DNA of 64,000 nt from G963669295 sp963669295 (lineage in GTDB: Bacteria > Bacteroidota > Bacteroidia > Flavobacteriales_D > CALLUQ01), in the NCBI GenBank assembly GCA_963669295.1, contig OY769938.1:5332001-5396000 (forward strand). Direction: 5' to 3'. Positions within the stretch are counted from its first letter, which is position 1. Every line of letters begins with the position of its first letter. Made by a program: the position numbers and the translations under genes. The notes below the pieces were generated by a model. It was not told the origin of the DNA and did no database searches. It saw only the letters and a list, made by a program, of their open reading frames with translations. Positions 54,353 to 62,618 of the stretch are shown piece by piece.

Positions 54353-57300
54353 TTAACAGGTTATATCGTTAATGTTATGCGTATCGTTGGTAATCAACAC
54401 GGAGGCTGCAGTTTGTGCTACTGCTTCTTGTACACCATTGTATTTGGCTAGCGTAGGATCGCCTCCTAAAGGTTCTCCATTCACATATTGCTCCATGATG
54501 AAGTTGTCGACATAGTCAACATAAGGGCGTTCTTCAATGAAGTTAAGGATGACTGATTTATCGATTCTTCCTCCAAAAATGATTTCCTCATCGTCGCCAA
54601 ATGCCCAAGGAGAAATGAATCGTTTGATGTCTTCGCTCAACTTGTTCACGTAGAAACTTCGGTCAGAGAATTCTTTGTGGAATTCTACGCCAAAAGACAC
54701 TTCAATTTTTTCGTAGTTAGGGTTTCTTACATCCAGGTCAACAAAGCACGAGTTGATGTCTTCTAAAAAGGCTTTAATGTTGGCCAGTTTGCTTTTACTT
54801 ACCTTCAACTCGAAAGGGTTTTTATCGTTGCGTAAGCTGGGGTCGGGAATGGTAATTACACTCACGCTTCCCGGTGCAATTTCCGACACTTTATTGGTGT
54901 GATTGATGCACTTCACCTTGTAAATTTCCGGGTATGCTTCCAATACCAAATGCTCGTAATCGCGAATGGTGATGGCGCGATTTTTATGGCGCAACCGCTC
55001 AGAGGCACGTGCATAAAACTCATTGTCTTGCTCAGCAATTCTTCCTCCAAATGAAGGGTATGGTTGCGAGATGGTTTTGATGGAGAAGTCTTTCTTCACA
55101 AAACGCGCAATGGTTTCGGGTGCAATGGGTGTAGCTATGCGGTAAGGGTGATTGCCATTGTCGGCAAAGGTGGCTGAAGCTGCTTGTGCTTTTACCATTA
55201 ACACATCGCTAAAGGCATCGGTATCGCCAACTACCTGGGCACGCAACCAATGGTTCCCTGCTGGCATAAGTGTGTTTTGATCCGTCGCTGTTTTAGGGAT
55301 GGCAAACTCAATGATGCCTGAATTCACTAAGCCATTGGTGCTATCACTTACAATTTCGGTCGATTTGAAGTACACCCACTGGTTGTTCATCAAATAGCTC
55401 CACCTTACTGTTGGTACTTCCAAATCAGGATTCTCTGTGCCTTCATCAAATTGGAAGAACAGGGTAAGCCCTTGTGGAGGCAACAGGTCTTTGATGCCAA
55501 TGTACAAGGTACCTTCAGCATTGTCTTCTTCAGCAGTGTATGCATCCACAGCATAATTGTGTGCCAGGTGGGGATTGGTGTTTACCTCTGCTGGTTTAGT
55601 GGCCTGTAGGTCGTTTTCATCTACCGGGAATATTTCTGCTACTCCAAAAGGGGTAACATGAAACAGTTGTTCTACCCGCTCATCAAAATTATGGAAAGCA
55701 GCATTGGTATAATCTACCGTAAAGCTTGTTTTGTAATCGATGGCCAGTACCCGAACTACTGGTGTGTATGGTTCGTTGGGTAGCTCTGGCTCAGGTACAG
55801 CTGGCACGGTAGGAATAATTAAATCGTGTTTTCCTAGCGCAATGGCTTGTTTGGTTTGCACCTTGGGGTAAATGTCGTGCAAAAATCCAGGGCCATTCAA
55901 TTCGAGCTTAATGAATCCACGCTTGGTAGAAGTGGTGTATTCACTTACCCCTTGCTTTTGTAGTTGTACATCGCGTGTATAGGGTTTACCCAATTGCGAT
56001 TCAAACAGTTGAAAGCTGGTTCTGTTTTCAGGGTTTGCTCCTGTAGCATTGCTCGACCAAACAATAGGGTCGTTGTTCACACGCATGGTACGCGGTAGCT
56101 GAGGGTTGTTGCCATCAGGGCCACCATCGTGATTGAACAATTCGATTTTATTTTGCGTGCTGGTGCCGTTGATGAACAAGAAGGCAAAGAACAGGAAGAA
56201 CAGCGGCTGTGCTGTACTATTTTGCACCTGAATGCTGGTATCTACTTCCACCAAATCAAGCCATCTGAAGTCGTCGAGCATCTTTAGCTTGGCCGTAAAA
56301 TCATCGTTGCCATTATTGGTTACAGTACCAGAGTTGTTGATGGCACCAATGTATTCTTGCGAGGCATTCCTTTTGTATACCCGATAGTAGTCGGCCAGGT
56401 TGGTGCTTGGCACTCCCTGCCACTCGATGGTTACCGCCAGGTCCGTCAATCTTTTTGAGAACACTTCGGCACTACCGATGTAAAAGTTGGAACCTGCTTC
56501 CGGTACGCTTCCAAAAGGTTGAAAAGGCTTGGTAGGATCTAATGTTCCACTGTCGTTGGCCACCACCAAACTGATGACTTCTTTTACATCTGAGTTAATG
56601 GTGAACTTTTCTATTTTCAACCGTTTAAACGATTCATAGACAAGGTTGGCCGGAGATTGATTAAAGAGTACACGCATCATGGGCCATTCGGTTTGATACG
56701 ATCCTCCTAATGCTGCAGCGCTATAAGGTACCACTGGTGGTTGCTCAATCAACAATTTAGTGGAGATAAATATTTTATCATTACCAGCAGCTACAACAAC
56801 AGCTGTAGGGTCTAGCGGTACAATCCACTCCGATTCACCACTAAATTGTAACGTAATGTTCTCTTTAATATAGTTGCCTATATCAGCGATAGTAGTAAAT
56901 AGTACTGGATCGTATAGGGACAGCATTCCATCGGGGCCATTCAGGGAATCAGTATCCACCTCCAGTTCGAGGGTAATGCTTCGCTCCCCTTCGCCCAGTA
57001 AAAATTCTGGTGAAGCAATGGCTAACCCCACTTCTCCATCGATCATAGTACGTGGATCGATGGGGGCAGATAAAGGATCTTCTTTTACGATTCGCTGATG
57101 CTCACCAAATAGTTTCCATCCGGTTCCTTCTTCCAATGCTTCACCCAGTCCATCGGCAGAGTCTGCGATGGGTTTCGCATAGATAAAATCGGTTAGGTTG
57201 TTTTTGTTTTGCAGTGCAAATACGTTTTTCACGCTGTCTACCACTGCCCTATTTACTACCAGGTTGCTGTCGAGCGCAAATGAGATGTCTACGCCATCAT

Positions 57301-58288
57301 CGTCTTTTCCTGCTTTAAACAAGGCTCCTTTTTCCAACAGGTGTGATGCCGTGTTTTTGGCCGGTTCGAATACGAGGTGTACTTTATCGGGCACGGCCGC
57401 TTTTTCTTCCATGCGCAACACATCTTTGTAGTAAAAATCCATGTGTCGTTGGGTCATGGAGTTGATGTGATTTTGCGCGAGTGCAAACAGTTGGAAAAAT
57501 GACAACAACAGGGCAAAGTGTGCTTCGTGCTCAGGATAATCGGTAAGGATTTGATCGAAATGTGCTGGTGCATTATTGGCCAACTTTTCCTGTGCATTGA
57601 TCATTGATTCGAAGATGGCTACGACATTGTTTACAATGGATTCCATCTTATCGATATCGTCGGTAAGTGCTCCAAAATCGTGTGGCACTACGGTGGTGAA
57701 GTCACTCCAAATGCTGTTAAGCGTATCGTAAGGGTCGGGATAAGCCGGGGTAGCCGGATATACCGAAACACCTGTTCGAACGGCCTGGTCGTAGGCTGCC
57801 AAAAACCGCGTATTGGGTGCTGCTTGTGTTTGTATAATCTTCAGCAGGTCGAGGTTAAGGTCGAAGCCATCTACCGATTGATTGTACCAACCATCGATTT
57901 CTGAAACAATGGCCATGGTTTGGTCGATCATTTCCTTGAAATAGGTGGCCGCATCAGTGGCGTCAACTGCTGCCACTTCGGTTTTATAGTTGTCTAATGA
58001 GGTTTGAAAGTCGGCCCTAACTTCATCGAACGTTTTCTTTGCAATGATGGTGTTTAACGTTGCAATGTCGTTTTCAATGAATCCGATCCAATCGCCTGTG
58101 GTACTGTTGTCCAATTCCCAAAAACGAATTTTCTGGGCATATTTTAGCGTAAACTCTACAAGGTCAATAATCGTCCGCTCATCAACGGATACGTAGGAAG
58201 GGTCAAGCTCCGGGAAAAACCGCTGGGGTTGGCTGGTGCCATCCCTCAATAAGGGATTTTCGCATTGATTACAATTCTTTGTGCTCAT
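54353..58288 (-). CDS. eCIS baseplate wedge protein (Afp11/gpJ-like)
   Basis: The product has 1311 residues. A CxxC pair near the start (CNQCEN) is followed by VDERTIIDLVEFTLKYAQKIRFW, typical of Afp11-type proteins. The C-terminal part has the baseplate J-like region RASERLRHKNRAITIRDYEH followed by LVLEAYPEIYKVKCINHT. With the Afp12-like protein it forms the wedge of the baseplate that holds the sheath and the spike. It starts two bases after the gp25 gene. Length is in the family range for Bacteroidota eCIS. The CxxC pair is not a catalytic site in this family. Confidence 0.93.
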   Translation of the reverse strand: MSTKNCNQCENPLLRDGTSQPQRFFPELDPSYVSVDERTIIDLVEFTLKYAQKIRFWELDNSTTGDWIGFIENDIATLNTIIAKKTFDEVRADFQTSLDNYKTEVAAVDATDAATYFKEMIDQTMAIVSEIDGWYNQSVDGFDLNLDLLKIIQTQAAPNTRFLAAYDQAVRTGVSVYPATPAYPDPYDTLNSIWSDFTTVVPHDFGALTDDIDKMESIVNNVVAIFESMINAQEKLANNAPAHFDQILTDYPEHEAHFALLLSFFQLFALAQNHINSMTQRHMDFYYKDVLRMEEKAAVPDKVHLVFEPAKNTASHLLEKGALFKAGKDDDGVDISFALDSNLVVNRAVVDSVKNVFALQNKNNLTDFIYAKPIADSADGLGEALEEGTGWKLFGEHQRIVKEDPLSAPIDPRTMIDGEVGLAIASPEFLLGEGERSITLELEVDTDSLNGPDGMLSLYDPVLFTTIADIGNYIKENITLQFSGESEWIVPLDPTAVVVAAGNDKIFISTKLLIEQPPVVPYSAAALGGSYQTEWPMMRVLFNQSPANLVYESFKRLKIEKFTINSDVKEVISLVVANDSGTLDPTKPFQPFGSVPEAGSNFYIGSAEVFSKRLTDLAVTIEWQGVPSTNLADYYRVYKRNASQEYIGAINNSGTVTNNGNDDFTAKLKMLDDFRWLDLVEVDTSIQVQNSTAQPLFFLFFAFLFINGTSTQNKIELFNHDGGPDGNNPQLPRTMRVNNDPIVWSSNATGANPENRTSFQLFESQLGKPYTRDVQLQKQGVSEYTTSTKRGFIKLELNGPGFLHDIYPKVQTKQAIALGKHDLIIPTVPAVPEPELPNEPYTPVVRVLAIDYKTSFTVDYTNAAFHNFDERVEQLFHVTPFGVAEIFPVDENDLQATKPAEVNTNPHLAHNYAVDAYTAEEDNAEGTLYIGIKDLLPPQGLTLFFQFDEGTENPDLEVPTVRWSYLMNNQWVYFKSTEIVSDSTNGLVNSGIIEFAIPKTATDQNTLMPAGNHWLRAQVVGDTDAFSDVLMVKAQAASATFADNGNHPYRIATPIAPETIARFVKKDFSIKTISQPYPSFGGRIAEQDNEFYARASERLRHKNRAITIRDYEHLVLEAYPEIYKVKCINHTNKVSEIAPGSVSVITIPDPSLRNDKNPFELKVSKSKLANIKAFLEDINSCFVDLDVRNPNYEKIEVSFGVEFHKEFSDRSFYVNKLSEDIKRFISPWAFGDDEEIIFGGRIDKSVILNFIEERPYVDYVDNFIMEQYVNGEPLGGDPTLAKYNGVQEAVAQTAASVLITNDTHNINDITC

Positions 58289-58290
58289 GA

Positions 58291-58701
58291 TTATATGTTA
58301 GTTCCTTCGATGATGTAAAATGGGTAAACAAAGTTGGTTCGGGTATTGGTGCTTCTCACCGTATACTCGATAGAGATGTTGATTAAGCCTGCCTCTACTT
58401 CCGGCTCCAATACCAGCTTATCGAGCCTAATTCGAGGTTCGTTTAAGAGGATGGCTTTTTCTACCAGGTTTTTTAGTAGTGCCTGATTTGCGGTACTGGT
58501 AGGCTCGAACACAAAATTGGTGAGGCTTGCGCCAAAGTCTTCTCTTTTTACTCGTTCGCCAAGGGCGGTAGAAAGCAATATTTGTATGCTTTCGTTGATG
58601 TCGTCGACACCGCTAACAGTTTTTACCGTGTTGGTGGTGCTGGAAAAGGTAGGAGGAAAGCTCCAACCGGTTCCCAAAAACGATTGATTTGAATCTGCCA
58701 T
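58291..58701 (-). CDS. GPW/gp25-like baseplate protein (Afp9-like)
   Basis: The product has 136 residues and matches the gp25 family in length and motif: INESIQILLSTALGERVKREDFGASL followed by NQALLKNLVEKAILLNEPRI. gp25 is the core wedge subunit that seeds sheath assembly in phages, T6SS and eCIS. The gene is embedded between PAAR and Afp11-like genes with 2-10 base gaps, as expected in the AFP/PVC gene order. Confidence 0.97.
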   Translation of the reverse strand: MADSNQSFLGTGWSFPPTFSSTTNTVKTVSGVDDINESIQILLSTALGERVKREDFGASLTNFVFEPTSTANQALLKNLVEKAILLNEPRIRLDKLVLEPEVEAGLINISIEYTVRSTNTRTNFVYPFYIIEGTNI

Positions 58702-58711
58702 AATGTTGTTT

Positions 58712-58996
58712 TTAACCTATTTGTACCGTTGGATCTCCAACTATTACTGATGCGCCACAGATGCAGGTGTCTCCTGCCCTAACGGCCGGCTTCCCTCCTA
58801 TTAGCACGCTGGTGCTTCCGGCAGGAAAGGGGCTGGATGTAGGTTGATGGCCGGAAGGAGGCAATGAACACACGTGTAAGTCGGTGGCTACTGCTGCGGG
58901 CATGCCTCCAATTAATACGGTGGCTTCTCCCGGTCCTGTTACCGTACCACCGTGGTTGGTGGTGTCCAATACTCTTGCTGCTGAGGGCATAATCAA
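58712..58996 (-). CDS. PAAR-domain spike tip protein (Afp10-like)
   Basis: The product has 94 residues and carries the PAAR signature: GGTVTGPGEATVLIGG, AAVATDLHVCS and VLIGGKPAVRAGDTC. PAAR proteins cap the tip of the spike as a sharp, metal-bound cone. The gene overlaps the stop of the spike gene by four bases (ATGA). The true start may be the third codon (second Met). Confidence 0.96.
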   Translation of the reverse strand: MIMPSAARVLDTTNHGGTVTGPGEATVLIGGMPAAVATDLHVCSLPPSGHQPTSSPFPAGSTSVLIGGKPAVRAGDTCICGASVIVGDPTVQIG

Positions 58997-60741
58997 TTAA
59001 TTTTTACCAATGATCCTTTTAATGTAGCTACTGCGCTGGTCGACATTTCTGCTCCTGCACTTCCTTCTGCCTTGAATTCGGCCGAGGCCGATTGGGCAAT
59101 GTTTACGCCTTCAACATTCACATCGCCTGTGGCTTCAAGATTGAGGTCGGAAGCACTTTTGAGGGTAATTCCGCTCGAAGTCATTTCAATAGAATTGCCA
59201 TTCTCGTCGGAGAAGATGAATCCTCCTTCGTCGTCGCTAATCAATAAAGAGTTGCCATTGGGTGTTTCCATCAGTAGGCTTTGCTCGTCGTCGTTAAACA
59301 TGAGTTTCATCCCACTTCGGGTTACAAATCCTTTTTCGTGGTTATCGTCTGATGCAGCTACCGGGGCTGGCTTAAAGCTGCTGTTCAGCATTCCCAAAAT
59401 GATGGGATCTCGGGGGTCGTCGTTTAGAAATCCGAGCACCACTTCATCTCCGATTTCCGGTCGAAAGAACGACCCTCTATTTTCTCCTGCATCCAACGTC
59501 GATACCCTGGCCCATATGCCATCTTCATCGTTGTTGATTACAGGTACTTTTACCAATACACGGTCTTCGCCATCAGGATCTTCTTCCAATTGCGTTACTA
59601 CACCTACTTGTAGTCCGCACACTCCAGGAAGCAGTCCTGCTGCTGGTGTATCAACGATATCTCCTTCTTTGGAGAACCATTTTTTTCGCAATCCAAATTG
59701 AATGTCGGTATGCCAATTGCCATTGCAAAGGCTATGTCGCACGGCCGATACATACACGTTTCCATTGTAGTTATCGCCCACTCCACGTAGCTCTACGATG
59801 TTTCCAGGATTCACATCGGGAAAGCCTTGAATTTTTAAGCGTCCCTGAATTTTTGCCAACCTGCTTTTCAGCATTTGTGCATTGGCCCAGGCTTGCAATT
59901 CTTCGTCTTTTACCTGCCCGGTATGCTGCAATTCGTAGTTATCCAGTCCGATTACTTCCGAAAGGTCGGCACCAGTAAGTACTCCTTGCTTTTCTACATC
60001 GGGTTCTTCGGCTTCAGCTTCCAGGATTTCCTGGTTGCTAAAGTCCCACGATTTAGAAGTTACCGCACCGTATTGGCAACGGGCATCAATGGCCGATTCA
60101 AATTCAAACATGGAATCGCCATACACAGGATTGACTACTGGCTCAGCAGTGAAATCGGGGGCAGCTATACGAATGGCACCGTCGTGTGCCATCACCAACT
60201 GCCCATTTTTCTCTGCCCTGCTTACAATAAAGTCCCAATCGGTGGCATAGTATTGTACCATTTCTGCATGTACAATGTCGGTGGCCTCGATGTCGTGATC
60301 AATGCCATAGGCACCAATAATTTCTTCGATCACCTCACTGTCGGTAGCTTCAAAAAAGTACTTGTTTTTTCTACCTACACACAGTTTTACCGATACATCT
60401 TTAAGCTCTAAACACAACCTGGGAGCCTTGCCTTGTATAGCCCTTACCGATTGCTTGATGATGATGCCTTTAAAGATGCTGGCTTCATTGGTTTGGTATC
60501 CCGCCTGAATTTCAATTTCTGCACCAGGTTGAAATTCTGCCACATTGCTCAACTGGAAATCTTCCTCGTCTGGCGATCCATCGTGCAATACAAGTTGGGC
60601 ACAGGCAATTTTATTCACTTCCTTCATCACCCAAGCAGAAATCACCGAGTAGGTTCCTTTGATCTGCTCGCCATTCGACAATACGGTAAACGTGGGGTTG
60701 TCGGCTGGTCCTGAAGTTGGTATGCTACGCTCGTTCGCCAT
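58993..60741 (-). CDS. VgrG/gp5-gp27-like spike protein (Afp8-like)
   Basis: The product has 582 residues. The first ~330 residues form the gp27-like hub. An OB-fold domain follows, with RVLVKVPVINNDEDGIWARV and LGFLNDDPRDPIILGML, the gp5-type signature (about 370-460). The rest is beta-helical with repeated strands (SLLMETPNGNSLLISDDEG). It forms the trimeric spike on which PAAR sits. It abuts the LysM gene without a gap. Confidence 0.96.
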   Translation of the reverse strand: MANERSIPTSGPADNPTFTVLSNGEQIKGTYSVISAWVMKEVNKIACAQLVLHDGSPDEEDFQLSNVAEFQPGAEIEIQAGYQTNEASIFKGIIIKQSVRAIQGKAPRLCLELKDVSVKLCVGRKNKYFFEATDSEVIEEIIGAYGIDHDIEATDIVHAEMVQYYATDWDFIVSRAEKNGQLVMAHDGAIRIAAPDFTAEPVVNPVYGDSMFEFESAIDARCQYGAVTSKSWDFSNQEILEAEAEEPDVEKQGVLTGADLSEVIGLDNYELQHTGQVKDEELQAWANAQMLKSRLAKIQGRLKIQGFPDVNPGNIVELRGVGDNYNGNVYVSAVRHSLCNGNWHTDIQFGLRKKWFSKEGDIVDTPAAGLLPGVCGLQVGVVTQLEEDPDGEDRVLVKVPVINNDEDGIWARVSTLDAGENRGSFFRPEIGDEVVLGFLNDDPRDPIILGMLNSSFKPAPVAASDDNHEKGFVTRSGMKLMFNDDEQSLLMETPNGNSLLISDDEGGFIFSDENGNSIEMTSSGITLKSASDLNLEATGDVNVEGVNIAQSASAEFKAEGSAGAEMSTSAVATLKGSLVKIN

Positions 60742-61446
60742 TTACAAGGTTGTTTTATCCAATGGTGGAAATGTGAGTTGAGTACCGGCTTTTAACCGAC
60801 GGAAATTGTTGAGGTTGTTGAACTTTGCAATTTCTAAATAGAGGGAGTCGTTTTTGCCATAGATTTTTTTGGTCATCAGTGGCAGTAAGTCGCCTTCTTT
60901 TACCGTACGCAAGTGCGAGAGGTCAGGAGAGTTCTTCCGTTCTCTTGCTTCCTGAATGTCATCGTCTACATTTTCGTCGAAAGTAGCGGTGATTTTTGCC
61001 CGCAAAGGCGATCCATCTCGTTTAAACAGCGTGTAGGTAACATCAGCCAGCTTTAGCACCACATCCAGTACAAACTTTCCCCATCTTATCCGGAGGTATG
61101 GCGGACGGTGAGAGTCGCCCCTCAGCTCACCACAAATTCTCCAGAAGTTTTCGATCTGCTCTTCCACATCCACTACAGGGCCGGAAGTTCCAGTACCATC
61201 AATGGTAAACTCGAAATCGTATTCTTGTTTTACCATTTTTCCAAAAACAGCTCCCCTTGGTCCTGAACCAAATTCTTCTCTGTTCAGGTATTCAATCTCA
61301 TACTTTCGATTGAAAGTGGTAGGGTTGAACATTACCGTAAAGGTGTTCTCCTGATTAGAGACTTCTTGCTCTGGTGAGGAATTTCTGTCTTCCTTTTCGG
61401 TAAAAGCCTCTATGGTTAATTTCTCTAAGTTTCCGGTATTGGCCAT
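60742..61446 (-). CDS. LysM-containing eCIS baseplate/tube protein (Afp7-like)
   Basis: The product has 234 residues. The body has VMFNPTTFNRKYEIEYLNRE and FWRICGELRGDSHRPPYLRI, as in Afp7/gp53-like proteins that join the tube to the spike hub. The C-terminal ~50 residues are a LysM-type domain (HLRTVKEGDLLPLMTKKIYG, FNNLNNFRRLKAGTQLTFP). In this family LysM is structural rather than for peptidoglycan binding. It is embedded in the operon, two bases after the DUF5908 gene. Confidence 0.94.
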   Translation of the reverse strand: MANTGNLEKLTIEAFTEKEDRNSSPEQEVSNQENTFTVMFNPTTFNRKYEIEYLNREEFGSGPRGAVFGKMVKQEYDFEFTIDGTGTSGPVVDVEEQIENFWRICGELRGDSHRPPYLRIRWGKFVLDVVLKLADVTYTLFKRDGSPLRAKITATFDENVDDDIQEARERKNSPDLSHLRTVKEGDLLPLMTKKIYGKNDSLYLEIAKFNNLNNFRRLKAGTQLTFPPLDKTTL

Positions 61447-61448
61447 TT

Positions 61449-61604
61449 TTATCGTCCTTTCTCGTATTTAATCATGTTTGCAACGCGCTCCAGGCATTCG
61501 GCAATGATGTCTTCCTTGCCTTCTTCGGGCTCGGCTTTTCTTTTCTTGCCTTTTTCCTGGTTCACGGTGGTTTTAATCACCAATTCTCTAATCTCAATGG
61601 GCAT
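61449..61604 (-). CDS. DUF5908 small eCIS protein (Afp6 position)
   Basis: The product has 51 residues, shorter than usual gene-finding cut-offs. It starts MPIEIRELVIKTTVN, the standard opening of DUF5908 proteins found in Bacteroidota eCIS operons, and continues with a basic/acidic helix (KGKKRKAEPEEGKEDI) and ECLERVANMIKYEKGR. It stands exactly between the second tube gene and the LysM gene, with two bases on each side, which corresponds to the afp6 slot. The role is unknown; the frame and spacing leave little doubt that it is real. Confidence 0.93.
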   Translation of the reverse strand: MPIEIRELVIKTTVNQEKGKKRKAEPEEGKEDIIAECLERVANMIKYEKGR

Positions 61605-61606
61605 AA

Positions 61607-62059
61607 TCAGTTCCTTTCAAAAAATGAATACGCTAATTCTACTGTTTCAATGGTAAGCGCATTGTCTTGCGCCTTGAAATCGGAGATGGCCCATTTTACC
61701 GGCCACACGTCTTTGAAATTCCACGACTCCAACGGTTCTCTGTTGTCGTTTAACAGAATAACTGTAACGGTGGCTGGCGCAAACTCAAAATTGATGATGG
61801 CATCTTTAAACCATTGAATGAGTTGAGAATTGGACAGCAAGCCTCGCTTTAAAACCAGGTTGTTGTACTTGGCCCGGTTGGGGAAGCGATGTGAAAATCC
61901 ATTTTCTCCTCCCTCTTCCAGGGTTTCAATACCCAATTCGGCAGTGAGGCCTGTTACTTCTTGAAAGCGAACATCGAGCCCATCTTTGCCAATGTTTATT
62001 TCGGGTATATCGAATTCAACCTTAAATCGAAAACTTACCGGTGGCGTATATTCTGGCAT
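61607..62059 (-). CDS. eCIS inner tube protein (Afp5-like, tube initiator position)
   Basis: The product has 150 residues with the T4 gp19-like tube fold: PVSFRFKVEFDIPEI, VRFQEVTGLTAELGIETLEEG, YNNLVLKRGLL and a closing NALTIETVELAYSFFERN. Its location before the afp6-slot gene makes it the tube-initiator paralogue that sits on the hub, although main-tube use cannot be excluded. Length matches the family. Confidence 0.95.
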   Translation of the reverse strand: MPEYTPPVSFRFKVEFDIPEINIGKDGLDVRFQEVTGLTAELGIETLEEGGENGFSHRFPNRAKYNNLVLKRGLLSNSQLIQWFKDAIINFEFAPATVTVILLNDNREPLESWNFKDVWPVKWAISDFKAQDNALTIETVELAYSFFERN

Positions 62060-62075
62060 TACTTCGTTGTTTAAA

Positions 62076-62597
62076 TTATTCTTCCGACTTAGGAGCGTGC
62101 TCTATTTTCATTCCCTCATGCACCAGTTCTATGGTTTCAACAGCAATCTCGTTGCCATCGCCTTTTAAACCGGGGCTCTCCATCTTCAAAGGCCACGCAT
62201 TGATCAAGGTCCACGTTACCCGTGCTTTATGATCTTCTCCCAACAATTGAATGACGACATCTCCTTTCAGGCTATCAGTATCCACCAATCTGCTGATTTG
62301 CACCCAGCGTTCAAACAGCTGATTATCGCCGTGAAAAAGCCCCCGTTTGAGCGTTACATTGTTGTCTTTCCGCATTCCGGGGATTTTTCGTGTAGCATAT
62401 TCAGTGCTGTACCCGTCCCGGTATTCCAGCAGTTGTGATTCGCCTTTCAGTCCGGAGACTTCAGAGAAAGAGCCACTTACAATTTCTTCGTCGCTAATTT
62501 TCCACGACACTTGAAAATGAAATACCGGTAAGGGATACTCGCCTTGAGCAACCTTTGGTAACAAATTGACGTTTTGATTCAGTGTTAGGTTTGCCAT
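62076..62597 (-). CDS. eCIS inner tube protein (Afp1-like)
   Basis: The product has 173 residues with the same gp19-like fold: LPVFHFQVSWKI, SGSFSEVSGLKGESQLLEYRDG, NNVTLKRGLFHG and IAVETIELVHEG. It is most likely the main tube subunit that stacks inside the sheath and holds cargo in the lumen. It is 16 bases from the next tube gene and 21 bases from the sheath gene. The N-terminus (NLTLNQNVNLLPKVAQGEYPL) is longer than in the other tube paralogue. Confidence 0.95.
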   Translation of the reverse strand: MANLTLNQNVNLLPKVAQGEYPLPVFHFQVSWKISDEEIVSGSFSEVSGLKGESQLLEYRDGYSTEYATRKIPGMRKDNNVTLKRGLFHGDNQLFERWVQISRLVDTDSLKGDVVIQLLGEDHKARVTWTLINAWPLKMESPGLKGDGNEIAVETIELVHEGMKIEHAPKSEE

Positions 62598-62618
62598 TGT
62601 TCAATCAGTTTCTGCGAT

